DNA of 64,000 bases, taken from positions 3,162,001 to 3,226,000 of the forward strand of contig CP099419.1 of assembly GCA_024114885.1 (NCBI GenBank), written 5' to 3'. This stretch comes from Septoria linicola. Its lineage: Eukaryota > Ascomycota > Dothideomycetes > Mycosphaerellales > Mycosphaerellaceae. The number at the start of each line of letters is the position of its first letter. The stretch's first letter is position 1. The notes under the pieces were generated by a model, which was given only the letters and a program-made list of their open reading frames with translations, did no database searches and was not told where the DNA came from. Shown in pieces: positions 10,933 through 22,404 of the stretch. The position numbers and the translations under genes are program-made.

Positions 10933-13875
10933 GTGAGCCCAATCCTTTATCGAGTGGATGTTTGAACACTTGCGTGGCGTTGGCTGGCGAACATTGGACA
11001 GAACGGAACCAAGACAGGATAGGCGCACTGATTTCTTGATGTGTCGTGTTCGGTTCAAAGCGCTTCAGGAGGTCTGCGTAAATTTTCGCGGCTAGACTAT
11101 GACGGCCTTGACGGCTTCGATTTGTGATGCCTGTATACTTACTATTCACGAACGGTATGAATTAGGAGACATCTTACGAACTTGAATCTCTGTTCGCGCC
11201 TTCTCGCCATCTTCTACAGTCGTGTTTTTTGGTCCCCGTACCTTGGCCCACAGGCCTTGGACAAAGAACTGTAAATCAGCTAAGACGGTGAACAGTAGGA
11301 GTCAGGTTCAGTCCCCTAACTCTTATCGGCCGCTGAACAGCACCACAAGTCTCGCTTTTCTCATACCACTGGTGGTCATCATCATGCCGATTGATGAAGA
11401 CTTGATATGGCTCCTTCTCGGAACCTCTGCGTGTCGTGACAGGTATCCGATGTCGCTTCGGATCTGGATAGGCACGACGTCGTTCCTCCAAGTGTGGTTA
11501 TCGCTTTTTGATGTTGCATGTAGCCTCGCTTCGTTCCAGGTATGTATGCCCACTTGGCGTGCAGTCGAAGTGAGACATTCTGCGAAGTAGCTGCTCACTT
11601 CCAAGGTAGGTAGCAGCTGTCAATGCTCGATGATGTTATAGTCCTGCCCGTGCTCGATGCAGCGTGTTGTCGTGAGTGGCAATTGGTGGCGGGCTCTCTG
11701 GACCCGCATAGGTACCGTTGAACAGTGAGCGCCTCATGATGAGTGGAGTGGCGAGCGTTCCTTCCTAACACGCGTCAGTAGTATCTTGATGCTCGACGTT
11801 GACACCCATGACAGGTCGTTGTTGCGTCTTGAGCACGTGACTAGTCATCCGAAGAGTAGCCTATCTGGTGTGTTGCGAATGATGACAACTAGGCATTACC
11901 ACGTCCAGTCACGATTGCTTTGCACAAGATCTGCGCCAACCAGTAGTGAAAACGCGAGATTAGAGCATCATGCTGATGAGTGGCCTTGGCCCTTGAGGGT
12001 TGGGCAGATGGTCGAACAAGACATGACATCTCATACTCCAGCTTCAGACGCCAAGTCCTCACCATGTAGGTACCGGGATACAACGTGGGTGAGAATCGCT
12101 TAATTCTGTATGACAAGAGAACGACTTGCAGGCCGTTCGTAGCCGGCAGCAAAAGTGGCTGCCTGTGAGTGTCCTTCCTATCTGGGTCTCTTATCTCACA
12201 AAGTACCTTGTCCAACAGTAGGTAACGTTAGCTGTACTCCACGTTGCGGCGGTGAGTCTGTGAGTCGTAAGCTCATCGGTCACCGGAGCCGACCATGGAC
12301 AATACCAGTTCGCCGTAACAGCCTGGGCGATGTAGAAAGGCCTACTAAAATGGAAGGCCACAAGACAGCTGTACGGCGATGCTATCGCTATCAGACGTCT
12401 GTCCGCGTCAAGTGGCCGGGGCCCGACTGGTGAAGTCGGCCGCGGTCGCCGTTGAAGCATCAACTTCTGGCACTGTCGAGACCGTCTGAAGTCTGTTGGA
12501 GTGCAATCCCACGCTCACGTGAAAGCGGCCTCTTTACCGGAGAAGCGGATACGCAAACTCATGTTTGACTAACGCTGGCGTAACACCATGTCTATCTCTT
12601 GGCCGAATTATACCGCCGCTCTTCTCTTTCAATTCCACCTACATCCTCACTGGCCTACAGCCATATACGCCGGGCTGTCCTCGCTTATACCAGATCTGGC
12701 ATGCTTGTCCTGCTTTGCTGCACTCCAGGGAGGTCGTCTGGGGTTGCATCAGATGTGCCATTAGTGTGTCGGGTTTGCCCCGGCTCTAGGAAACCCACAC
12801 ACAGTCATTGATGGTCCGAAAACTTTTTGGGCACTACGAACGACCTTGCAGCACCCAAAGCATTTTGCGAGTCTCGCCCAGGCGGCGAAGAGTCTTTCAC
12901 TACGCTCTCGCATCGGCCGAAATCAATACTTGCATGTGCAATCGGCCTTCATAGATGTCATCAGCAGCACAGCGCAGCATTTGCGCTGCAAGCCTACAAG
13001 GCTGAATGTTCGCTGTGAGAGCCCCGCCAATCACATATTCCTTATTCTCGTACCAAATCGCAGCTAGAAACAGCTTAGAAGCTCGCATGTGCCGGGCCGC
13101 CAGTAGTACCGTCGAACCTTTTCAGGAAGGTGATCTTGCCTCGGGCAGCTGCTGGTCTCTGCTCGTCGTTATCCCGGTCGTCTTCACGAATTGACAAGGT
13201 AGTCCAAGTCGAATTGTTGACCGTATGCAGGCAAAGGGACACGAGTTCGCTCAGCAGATGCAGGGCAACCAACAAGCACCGGGCAACAGCGGGAGGAGGC
13301 AAAGCAACGTGTCGCGTGCAACTGACACCAATCGTGAGCAGCTGAGAGTCTGGTCCGTCCCCTTTCGTCGCAACCAACCATACTGTTTTGCGGTAACTGG
13401 GCCTCTGTCACACTCCTGCACTTCTGCAACCAACCACAGAAGAATACTCTTATCTGTCACACTCCTGCACTTCGCCTACGTCGTGGCTACGTCCGCTCTC
13501 ACCACCCTCCATCAAACTCTCGTCTTTACTACTTACCCTACACATGCTGCTACTCTACGGACAGTCTACGGCACTGAAGTTTCCAAAGTCCCACAGCTCA
13601 ACAGATATTGCAACTAGTCATCGCCGCGTTCATTGGACCCTGTTTCTGCGCTATTACGAAACCACCGGCTCTTAGATCGTGTCCAATTTCCTGGAGCCCG
13701 GCACGTCACAGCGCGACAGGGCCGCAATAACGAGCATTCGAACGTTCGCGCCGGTCGCGGATAGCTCACGAGACTTGCTTTGCCCTTATTTTACTTAACA
13801 GGAACCACTTACCCTGGCTTGTGCACGCGCAAGGCCATGCTGGTGCCGAGCTCGTTCAAATACAGCTCGGCTGCC
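10933..13875. other. Long intergenic region downstream of ASE1
   Basis: This 2.9-kb stretch has many stop codons on both strands and only short incidental frames. It holds the ASE1 3' region, the upstream region of the next gene, and an imperfect duplication at 13370-13473. A good 3' splice signal (ttacttaacag, ending at 13801) suggests a 5' UTR or upstream coding exon of the next gene, but I cannot identify its donor. I see no recognisable gene, tRNA or transposon here. Confidence 0.45.
13370..13473. repeat. Imperfect tandem duplication upstream of the 13.9-kb gene
   Basis: Two neighbouring units (13370-13425 and 13426-13473) each begin with gcaaccaacca and end with an identical 21-bp block that starts tctgtcacactcc. 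The spacer inside the units differs in length (units of 56 and 48 bp). This is a local segmental duplication in the presumed promoter or 5' UTR. Confidence 0.75.
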
Positions 13876-15255
13876 ATGGACACTGTGAATCAGAGAGACG
13901 CACGCCGATCTGTTTTGAAGACTCCATATACCGAGAGGAAGCAGTCACTCAGTCCAAGATCAGTATCACCGAAGCGCATCGTCTCAGAACCTGTCAGCAT
14001 ACCTCCTTCGAAGGCGTCAAATGTTGCTCTCGCCGAACGTGCACAGCCCGAAGAATCGTACAGCAGCATGGTTTCAAAGCGAAGCGCGACCATCAACATT
14101 GGTCGAAGAAAACAATCTGCGCACGACCCGAATGCCCTTCCTCCCGCAGTGGCGGCTTTGCTTGCGGTGACCGCCATACCACCACGACGCCCCAATCGAT
14201 ACCGATCGAAGCCTGACAGTAAGCGTCGCATATCTATCGAGGAGCTCATCAGTGAGTGGAAGAGCGATGGGTCGCTCAGGCCGAGTTTCGGCAGTCCAGG
14301 CAGTGGTGCACTGTCCATACTACTAGAGGACGATTTGGACTCCGGGGACGACGATGGCAATGTGCCAGGCTATCTAAACGCGAGGTCTGCGTCGAGTGAC
14401 TCGATGCCCTCATTGGACTCGGACGACCAGTCCATATTGTCTATGGGTAGCCCGTCTACCCCAGGATCTTTACGTAGTCGGAGGTCATTTAACAATCTCA
14501 AGAAAGAGAAGCCGAGGTCGTTGCCCGCTTCTGTGGACTGTGGCAGCGATCACCCTCTCATCGCTTCAACGGATGCTGATGTCGATGGCGATATGTTGGT
14601 GTCGCTTCGGAAACAGGTCCTGGTGTCTGCAAAGTCGAGATCGTCGTTCAAATCCAACCTGACCGCATCGCTGCAGACATTGAAAGAAGCGGCTGTGAAC
14701 TCGATCTCGTCCCTTGGACGTACTGGACCTATGCCCTCTGTGTCAAGGGCCGCGGCGCCGCCCATGGATGATATGCTCTGGTCTCATCCATTTCTCTTTC
14801 CACGGTTCAGTTCCGAAGTGCGCCCTGCTTATGATGGCACTCCATCGCAGGCTGAGCGTCGGTATCTCAACCCTATGCCATTGACGTTCGAGGAGCAGGA
14901 AGCACCCTTTCAAGAGGCTCTGCACGCTCCATTTTTGGCACAGCCGGTCGACAATGCGCCCACAATCCAGATGCAGACTTACAACCGCGGCCGCAAAAGG
15001 CAGAGTCCGAAACGCGCAGCACCCAACCCCAGTTCCGAGGCCGGCAGAGCTCTTCTAGGACAGGTTGGTGCGAGGCAGCGCGAAGTGCGGGAGAACTCCG
15101 ACTTCTTGCGCGTAGTAGTTCTGGAAATGAACATGCGGCGCGAAGGGAAGCTCGAGCAGGGAAGAGCCAAGATCTGGTTGCCGCCGCGTCAATCAAGTGC
15201 GACGCCCCAAGAGAAAGGCCGAGTTCCGAAGAGGTGGATTGGAGAAAGTGCATGA
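13876..15255 (+). CDS. Conserved fungal protein of unknown function, largely disordered
   Basis: From the ATG at 13876 the gene encodes 459 residues; in-frame ATG codons at 13837 and further upstream are possible, but a splice-acceptor-like sequence at 13791-13801 suggests the frame upstream is intronic. Two segments look conserved: LPPAVAALLAVTAIPPR near residue 90, and a C-terminal block with FLRVVVLEMNMRREGK and GRAKIWLPPR. Between them the protein is Ser/Pro-rich with probable phosphorylation sites (SPRSVSP, SMGSPSTPGS). I recognise this layout only as an uncharacterised ascomycete protein and do not assign a function. The short hydrophobic AALLAVTAIP segment is too short to be a reliable membrane span. 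Confidence 0.72.
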   Translation: MDTVNQRDARRSVLKTPYTERKQSLSPRSVSPKRIVSEPVSIPPSKASNVALAERAQPEESYSSMVSKRSATINIGRRKQSAHDPNALPPAVAALLAVTAIPPRRPNRYRSKPDSKRRISIEELISEWKSDGSLRPSFGSPGSGALSILLEDDLDSGDDDGNVPGYLNARSASSDSMPSLDSDDQSILSMGSPSTPGSLRSRRSFNNLKKEKPRSLPASVDCGSDHPLIASTDADVDGDMLVSLRKQVLVSAKSRSSFKSNLTASLQTLKEAAVNSISSLGRTGPMPSVSRAAAPPMDDMLWSHPFLFPRFSSEVRPAYDGTPSQAERRYLNPMPLTFEEQEAPFQEALHAPFLAQPVDNAPTIQMQTYNRGRKRQSPKRAAPNPSSEAGRALLGQVGARQREVRENSDFLRVVVLEMNMRREGKLEQGRAKIWLPPRQSSATPQEKGRVPKRWIGESA

Positions 15256-16297
15256 GGCACCGCTTGCCATTTTTTCCTGTGTTTTGAAGTGAGCGATGCA
15301 TATGATGAGATTTACTGAAGCGTTCAAGCGTAACGCATTATGATGAATGGGAGGAGATGATCTCGCAAGACGAAAGATGAGAAGCTTTACAGCTGATATA
15401 GTACCAAATTTTCGGTAACAGATGCAATCAAAGAAATTGCAAATGAGAAGCTGAGCACCTTCTGTGTGTGTGTTTATGTATGTCTGCCGCTGATCTCGTG
15501 GTGTACCAGTAAATACCTCATCTTTGGCAAAATCGCGCAAGAGGGGAGCTCACGTGTGCCACATCAGTCACGACATTGATGGCGATCAGCATGGAGCAGG
15601 GACTTGATCTCCGGTCGCGTGACACGGCATACCTCGGTCACCATGCGAGCATATTGATTCGATGCCATTGCAAGCCCTCGCTTCTTGACGTGCAGGAGTG
15701 GTCTTGTCGAGTGGTCAATTCGTGCAGGCTGGTACCCTCTGAACATCAAAGGGCATATGTTCAGAGGCTCGCTACGAGCGGAGCACGCTGAATTGAATCG
15801 ATCCAATAGCTGAGAGCTGGTCTTGCTAGCGCTGCCTTTCTGTGAAACTGTATGCTGCCGACATGCAGCATGCAGAGACACTGCCCGAGCACTCTATTCT
15901 TAGGGTTGTCTAAATCTACTTAGGGGACACCGGCGACGATATGATACTTGGTCGTCCTGGTCTCGTGCTTGGTGTACTGAGACGTCACGTTCTACTTGAA
16001 AATGTTTGGAAGTACATGAACTCTTATGAAAGCACAATGCTCCCGAGATCGAACGGCTGTACAGTCAATGGAGTGCCAGAAGGTGGATGGCCTGGACTGA
16101 ACAAGGTGTCAACGCACATATCGAACACAATCATCAACGACGCATGGCGCAATCAGGTTTGACTTCATGAAAGCCAATCGTGTTGTACATCATTTCAATC
16201 TGGCTCCGGCGAGCATCTGTGTTCTACATGACCTGCTGATGCATCCAAAGGGTATCTCATCTATATGTACACGCGAAGGTGAATTTTGACGGATGAT
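15256..16297. other. Convergent intergenic region
   Basis: These 1.04 kb lie between the 3' ends of two convergent genes. Frames of up to about 105 codons occur on either strand but overlap each other and resemble nothing I know. I see no repeat or RNA gene. Confidence 0.4.
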
Positions 16298-17776
16298 TCA
16301 AAGTGCCAATCCGACCTGGCTGGGATGCTCGATGGCTACCAAATGTCCAGGTGATTTCCTCCGTGTAGACTTGGAGTCAAAGTCTGATGTGCAGGCAGTA
16401 GATGGCGGCGATACCAACGATCGGTCTCGACTGTGCCCCTTCGATGTCGTTGGCGATGAAGTCGCAGTAAGACAAGGCGACTCGAGTTCAGTGACAGTAC
16501 TACACACCGACGACTCCGAAAACTGGCGCTGGCGTACGGAGTAGAAAGACTGAGATGTCCCATCGATGGAAGCGGTTGAGTTCGACGAAGAGGTAGATAG
16601 AATGTTCGACAGCCAGCCCGTCACCCTAGAGCTTGGTCTCCTGACAACGCCAACCTCCTGCACAGTGAGGGCTGGATCTGGCATGTTGGTGAATGGCCGT
16701 GATAAGCGGGATTTTGCTGGAGATTTGAAGGGTGACACCGAGTCTGAAGTAGCTCGACAGTCTGTCTCCAAGCGAAGCGGGCGGGAGAACGCAGAGCCAA
16801 TGTCGGTGAGAGTCTCCGATCTCGCACGAAGACCCATATTGGGCGCGACGGCGGGCACATGCAGATCAACGAGACTTCGACCTCGACCAGATTCAGCCCT
16901 TCGCTCCTCAACGATTGTGTTTAGTTCAAGAATTTCCTGATCGAGATCCTTGCCTTCAGCCGATGAAAGGCGATTGGATTGATTCGAGCGCTTGCGATGA
17001 AGTCGAATGCGTTCCCCGGAGGGACGAGAGGAGGATGAACAAGTACCCGAAGCACTGCTCTCCATCGCCTGGCGGCGCAAGGACCTGATAGAGCTGGAAG
17101 ATGACTGTGTCGAAAGTATTGGCCGGGCAGAGATTTGCTTCCTAGTGGTCTCACGGGGCACAACTGGTTCGACAGGAGCTTCCATGGGCGAAGACTCCTC
17201 GCGAGCGATAGCACTTGTTTGTTGGCAACGTCGCCATGGTGTATCGCGTGCTTCACGGTACGAGTGCCTATGACTAGCCTCGTCGGTGGTATTCGAAGCC
17301 TGCGAGAGCTTGATAGGCTCACTCGGCAGCTCCCCATCATGCCCTTTTAGAACCACAGGCTCGAGTTGCAGTGGCTTCAGTGACCTGCGTTGCTTCTCTG
17401 TCATGTCGAGCTTTCTGAAGTCTTTCGGAGGACCGATGCTGACCCTCTTGGACGACCACAGAAGATTGGTAGAGCTTTTCCTCCTGCCATGAAGTGTCAT
17501 TCTACCCATAAGCGACATCTCGCCTAGGTCGAGAGGCTTCAACGATGGTGGTCGTTCTGATATGGGTCGAACACGGTCGTCTTCGGTGAAGCTTCCACTC
17601 TTTGGCACGGCTCTGGTTGGGTTCAACGACATTTGCTGCAATGGTGTTGGCTGTTCATTACACACCACGGGTGGCGATGTATTCGCTGTCACATCTTAGC
17701 ACGTTGATCGAACAAGTCTCAACAATTGGATACCTTTTGTGGTCTTCTTCTCTGCATACGTTTCGTCATCTCCCAT
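16298..17776 (-). CDS. Ser/Arg-rich disordered protein of unknown function (two exons proposed)
   Basis: The main frame starts at a GTG (17692), which is unlikely in a fungus, so I looked upstream. A small exon at 17776-17734 (starting MGDDETYAEKK) joins through a 48-nt intron at 17733-17686 (gtatcc donor, ctaag near the acceptor, acag) in frame with the long exon 17685-16298. The product is about 475 residues. It is rich in Ser, Arg and Thr, with a poly-Ser patch followed by IRSLRRQAMESS, a short helical segment (LDQEILELNTIVEER) and a hydrophobic VTGWLSNIL motif. I assign no function. An alternative is initiation at the Met in QQMSLNPT without the upstream exon. The gene converges on the 13.9-kb gene. 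Confidence 0.65.
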
Positions 17777-20700
17777 AGCTGCCCAGCAGCATAGCAAGGC
17801 GGCCAGCCAGCCTCGCATGTGTCCATCTTCGTGCGCGAAGAGGCCCATTGACCTCGACTTTTAAAGGATCATTAAGACAATTCGTTCCGCCCAAAGAGGA
17901 GGATGAAGAAGAAGAAGAAGCTGTTGCACAGGGAGCGAAGGAAAAGAGCGGGCTCAAGAAAGGAACAAAAGCGACTGACAGCAAAGCGGAAGGAGTAAGG
18001 AAGTCAAATCTGGGATGGTGTGGTAGAAGATCAATAGTGCATGTCCAGGCCGGGGTTTGCAGGTAAGAAGTAGGAGCGCGAGGCCAATAGCACTAGCAGC
18101 ATAGAGCGACGCAATACTCGAGCTCGTAGCACCAGCTTATCCACAGTCTCGCCTCTCTATTCTCATTTGATCAGCCAAATCCTCGACTTTGTTACTCTCA
18201 CATGCTGCTCCTCGCACCAGAACAGCCGATGGCAGCAGGTCCTGAAACCGCGTGCTTCCTCAGAACGCCTTCCTCTCATTCTCCCCGGCGGCGAATGAGA
18301 GTCGCACCCGTTCTACCAAACTCGCGCCCTCAATGGCTGGTCACAGCGTGGCGGGCGCTCACTGGGCGCGAGTGATGCCAGGAAGGAAGATGCTGCACGC
18401 CCGTTCGTGAGAGGAAGTCAACAAGCTTTCCGGCCCAGGCCGTTGAAGAAGCGCGTCTTCGTCTGTGATTCGCCACTGAGAAGGGCTTGGGGAAGGAACG
18501 ATAGTCCGTGCTTAACATTTCGCACCACTCACTGGATGCCAGTCTCCACCGACACATGCACGCTATCGCATTAGCACCTTCGCACAACCTCGAGTCCCAT
18601 GCCTACGATGCCCTCGAAGCAAACACGAGAGCGCTGCGGACAGCCTGGATCTAGAAGCAGGCGGCAAATGCCATTGGCAACTCTGCCCTCTTCAGATCAC
18701 TGAACATTGACGGCCGTATTCTTTCCAGCTAAAACGGCACCGTCTTGCTGGCAGCGCTTACATCAAAGTGTACTATCTCTGGACCGAGAGCAACAATGTT
18801 TGGTTACACTCGATGATGCACTCCATCTGCACATCCACTGATCTCTCTAACATCCCTGGCAGGACTCTCAGCTGAACTTCAGGTACAAGGAACATCGCGT
18901 CAGCCTTGCTATCCCAAGAAAGTCAAAATATGTGAAACACACACATGTTCGGTTGACTACAGACCAATAACGGCTTCACACGCTGTCAAGTCCTACTGGA
19001 CTGATGCAAGGCAAACTACAGCTGACCCGATGCATTGCTGCATGCACCATCACACGACCTGGCTGTCAGGAAACTTGTTGCTGCTACGCATAGCACAATT
19101 TGTACTGACCAGTAGCAACCTGATGTCAGGTACCAGATCCGTGGCACCTGAGAGTAGATCCACTTCAAAGTCTATTAGTGCCTTTAGCACAAGATCATCG
19201 ACCACCTCATCGGACCCCAAAAGGCCGGTCCGCACATCACGCGGGGAGATGAGGTCCATGTCCTTGCAGAACTTCTCCAATGCCAGCCGATACCTCCATC
19301 AATCTACTCGTGACCAATGCGAAGGACATGTCGACCTCAGCTTCAGCAGAGGTACTGCAGGTGCACTGCAGCCATAATCCTCGATCACAAAGGTCTACTT
19401 CGCTGGCAGTCGTCGGCGATATGGACGCGTGCTCCGTCGCACCTACGAGTGACAACGGGTGTGTCATCGCACGTATTGTACTCTTCGGAGGCTTTCACGG
19501 CTGTGACGTGAGACAGCATCTCGCTGACACTTGCCGCTGCGACCCAAACAATCTCCTATGCAGTGCGACGTCGGGCAGAAAGAATGCTTTGTCGCTTGGT
19601 GAGTGATCAGGTTTTCTTTCCCTTGCCTGAAGCTCGACTTGTTTTCATCTCCACAATGATACCCAAACAAGGAGGTCAGTGTACACAATGGCGAGTGTCA
19701 ATGCACGACTGACACCTCCGCAACGCGGTGGACTGATGAGAGACAGTTGCTGTTGCAGCGGCGGGTATCAGCGAGCTCTGCTGTGACTGGAGAGTCGTCT
19801 TCCAGAACTCTCGAAGCGTGCTGTTGTGTCGAGTATGGCTACATGGATGTGGCATTGACCCATTCGATACATTATTCTCAATTAGCTGGGAAAAGAGAAA
19901 GAGGGAGTGAAGGTGAAGCGTGAGAATACAGATCTTTCTTACAGTAGCAACCAAACGGGGCCAGACGGAACCAACCCAAGCCGCTCGTATAATGGTTGGC
20001 AGCAACATCTCCTTCTAGACGCCGCTCATTCAGACCAGACGCATCTTTCCCCCCCAGCCAGAGTCTCGCAGCAAGCCATAGATCGCACAGCACCTTTCAG
20101 AAACAACAGCCACAGTGCCACGACGTGTCTTATTCATAGCGACGCAGTTCCACCATTCAACTGCTGCTTGTAGTTGATCATGCATAGATCTGCTAGGCTC
20201 TGATACAACATACGGTGCTGCTACCCGCTACTGGCAAAAGACTATTAACAGTTTTTGAGGGGTGAGTGTTTGATGAGATGTCTGTGATACACAGGAGAGG
20301 CCGCGTCGATGATCTGTTAGGTTCGTGGTCGATGTCTATTAATCGCTGAGATCTACAGCTATCGCTCAAGCCTGAAATGGTTGGAATGGAAGCATTGCCA
20401 CCCTTGGTTCAGGGTAAGCAATTGAGATCCAGTCTGCAGGAGAAGCAATGCCAGGCACCGAAACCATGCTTTTGGTGGATGTGTATGCTTTCCGTAATTT
20501 GTTTGTTGACTGCTCATTGCACAGCACGAGGCCTCGCTGTAATGTGTGCGTATGAACACTAAGTATACAATGTTGAAGCAAGAAAATCCGTAGGCAGCCC
20601 AATTCCTACTGCTTGTGGTGGCGGCGGATGTGCCGCGCTGTTGGGTATCTGAAGACAACAGCAAGCAAGCAGTCGGTTCGCGTGCTACTCTCGTAGTACC

Positions 20701-20880
20701 GATGCTCGTCATTGAGGCCACAAGGCTGCAGAGCAGCATACTCGTCCGTGGAGCGTGCCTTGAACCCCTTTCAATGCACTTCCCGAACCACTTCTCCTGA
20801 CCACTGGCTCCTTCTGCCAACGAGGTCCTCGCTCCACTATCCTTTGCGTATACTATCGACTCGGAATGTCAAAGATCTCG
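17777..20880. other. Long intergenic region with no recognised gene
   Basis: This 3.1-kb stretch holds the promoter of the disordered-protein gene and the 3' flank of the next 2EXR gene. It contains a purine-rich GAGGATGAAGAAGAAG tract at 17898-17920. Minus-strand frames at 19467-19050 have a protein-like composition in two adjoining frames but no family resemblance and no clear splice signals. I do not call a gene. Confidence 0.35.
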
Positions 20881-21801
20881 CTAATCCTCCAAATACCCCC
20901 TCGCGATCTCTCTAAACGCAGCCTCAAACTGCGCAAGCTGCTGCTTCTCTGTCTCCGAAGGTCTCCCCGTGTCCACGAATTGAATCACATCAGCTGCTTT
21001 CCACGACCAGCCGGACGCCTTGTACGCCTTCTTGAGATCGAGCAGAAAATTGCTGACGATCTTATTGAATGCGCAGGCCCACGAATCCGGGTTCGATGGA
21101 TCCTTGGCTCTGACTTTGGCCCACAAGAGGACCAGTTTGTCAGGGACGAGGTATAGCTTGCGAAGTCCGGTCGCAGCTTTGAGCACGACGAGGTGGTCTC
21201 TCAGCTGTGCTAGGGAGAGCAGGTCTTTGTGAGGTCTGTCGTCGTTGCCTATGGAGATTTCTTGGAGGTACTTGATTGATGGGCCGATGACATTCAGGAA
21301 CATTGGCAGAGAGGTCGTGACCCGAGTACGGAAGACGCAGTGGTTAGCTCGGTATGCTGTAGGCGTAGCTTCAGCATGAATCTGCTTATTGGTAAGAAGC
21401 AAGCTGAATTCGCTCGGCTTGCCGCCAATCCACTTGGCCAAGTTGCTATCCCAATCCTGTCCCAGGTGAGCCTGCTTGTCACGGAGCCCGGCACCAATGA
21501 CCTTGCGGTGTTTGTTGCCTTTGTTGCCGCTTGGCCATCGACCATTCATACGATCGTATTTGTACCACGATATGTCCTTGATCTCAAGCTTGCCCGGCCT
21601 TTCGAAGGTGAAGTCGTAAATACGTTCCCGCAGCTCTCGCGGAAGATCCAAGAGACGAAAGCCCGCCTTCGTGACGACCTCAATCACGACTTTGCCTTTC
21701 ATGATGCCATCTGGAATAGTCGTGGCTCTGATGCCAAGGCTGCTGCTGTTGTTCGGGTAGCCGAGCAGCTGCTGGATGAGGCGGTCGATAGATTGGTCCA
21801 T
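20881..21801 (-). CDS. 2EXR / F-box-like domain protein (second copy)
   Basis: The gene encodes 306 residues in one exon. Around residue 50 it has FRLLDLPRELRERIYDF, and later FSLLLTNKQIHAEATPTAYRAN, the two halves of the 2EXR/F-box-like module. The second half (residues 170-300) is helical and ends with a conserved-looking Trp/Lys segment (YKASGWSWKAADVIQF). It is not a close duplicate of the 2EXR gene at 5.5-6.3 kb: only the short signature is shared. Function is unknown; a substrate-adaptor role is inference. Confidence 0.77.
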   Translation of the reverse strand: MDQSIDRLIQQLLGYPNNSSSLGIRATTIPDGIMKGKVVIEVVTKAGFRLLDLPRELRERIYDFTFERPGKLEIKDISWYKYDRMNGRWPSGNKGNKHRKVIGAGLRDKQAHLGQDWDSNLAKWIGGKPSEFSLLLTNKQIHAEATPTAYRANHCVFRTRVTTSLPMFLNVIGPSIKYLQEISIGNDDRPHKDLLSLAQLRDHLVVLKAATGLRKLYLVPDKLVLLWAKVRAKDPSNPDSWACAFNKIVSNFLLDLKKAYKASGWSWKAADVIQFVDTGRPSETEKQQLAQFEAAFREIARGYLED

Positions 21802-22404
21802 GTTATGGGTGTGAAGTCGCGACGCGACTCTTGCCTCAGATCAGCTTAAGTGGTGAGACCTGGTCTTGATTGGTCTTGAAAGTGGATGTTGTTGGACAAG
21901 AGTTTGAGTCGCCATCGAGAAGTTTTGTGTTGCTCAAGCAGGCTTCACTTCCTGACGTGAGAGAATGAGGTTGAGAGCGTAAGGCGCCGTTCACCAACGG
22001 GGTGTGAGGCCAGCAGTAAGCCTGATAGTACGAGTGAAAAGTCTCGGTCACCAGGGTCTCACCTGGTGTTCACTTGTGTCCATCACTTCGCCTCACCGCA
22101 CGCATTGCCTGACGGCCAGAGAAGAAACATGCATCGCTCTTTTGATGATACATCCTAACTATCAAAGGGACAACACACACAAATAGACCTACTCGCGTGC
22201 TCCCATGCCCCATTTCGCCTTGGTGATGATGATTGAGACCTATCATAGACTCCACGAACTCGCTCACTGTACAATCCGCAGAAAGATGCAAAATCGCTCC
22301 CTCGTTGCTGCGGCAAATTCGAGCTTCAGCTTCAGCTGTCCTCGACTTCTATGGTCTGTCGAATAATTTTCGTCCAACGTCATTGAACGCGCTCGTCATG
22401 CCAC
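21802..22404. other. Intergenic: 2EXR promoter and LAT1 3' flank
   Basis: These 603 bp separate two minus-strand genes. No coding frame or repeat is apparent. Confidence 0.35.

Noticed and set aside
17848..18066. Short plus-strand frame with a Glu run
   Set aside because: It is a purine-rich tract in an upstream region, with no other coding sign.
19050..19467. Minus-strand protein-like frames in the 3.1-kb gap
   Set aside because: The two adjoining frames cannot be joined by a convincing intron and resemble no family.
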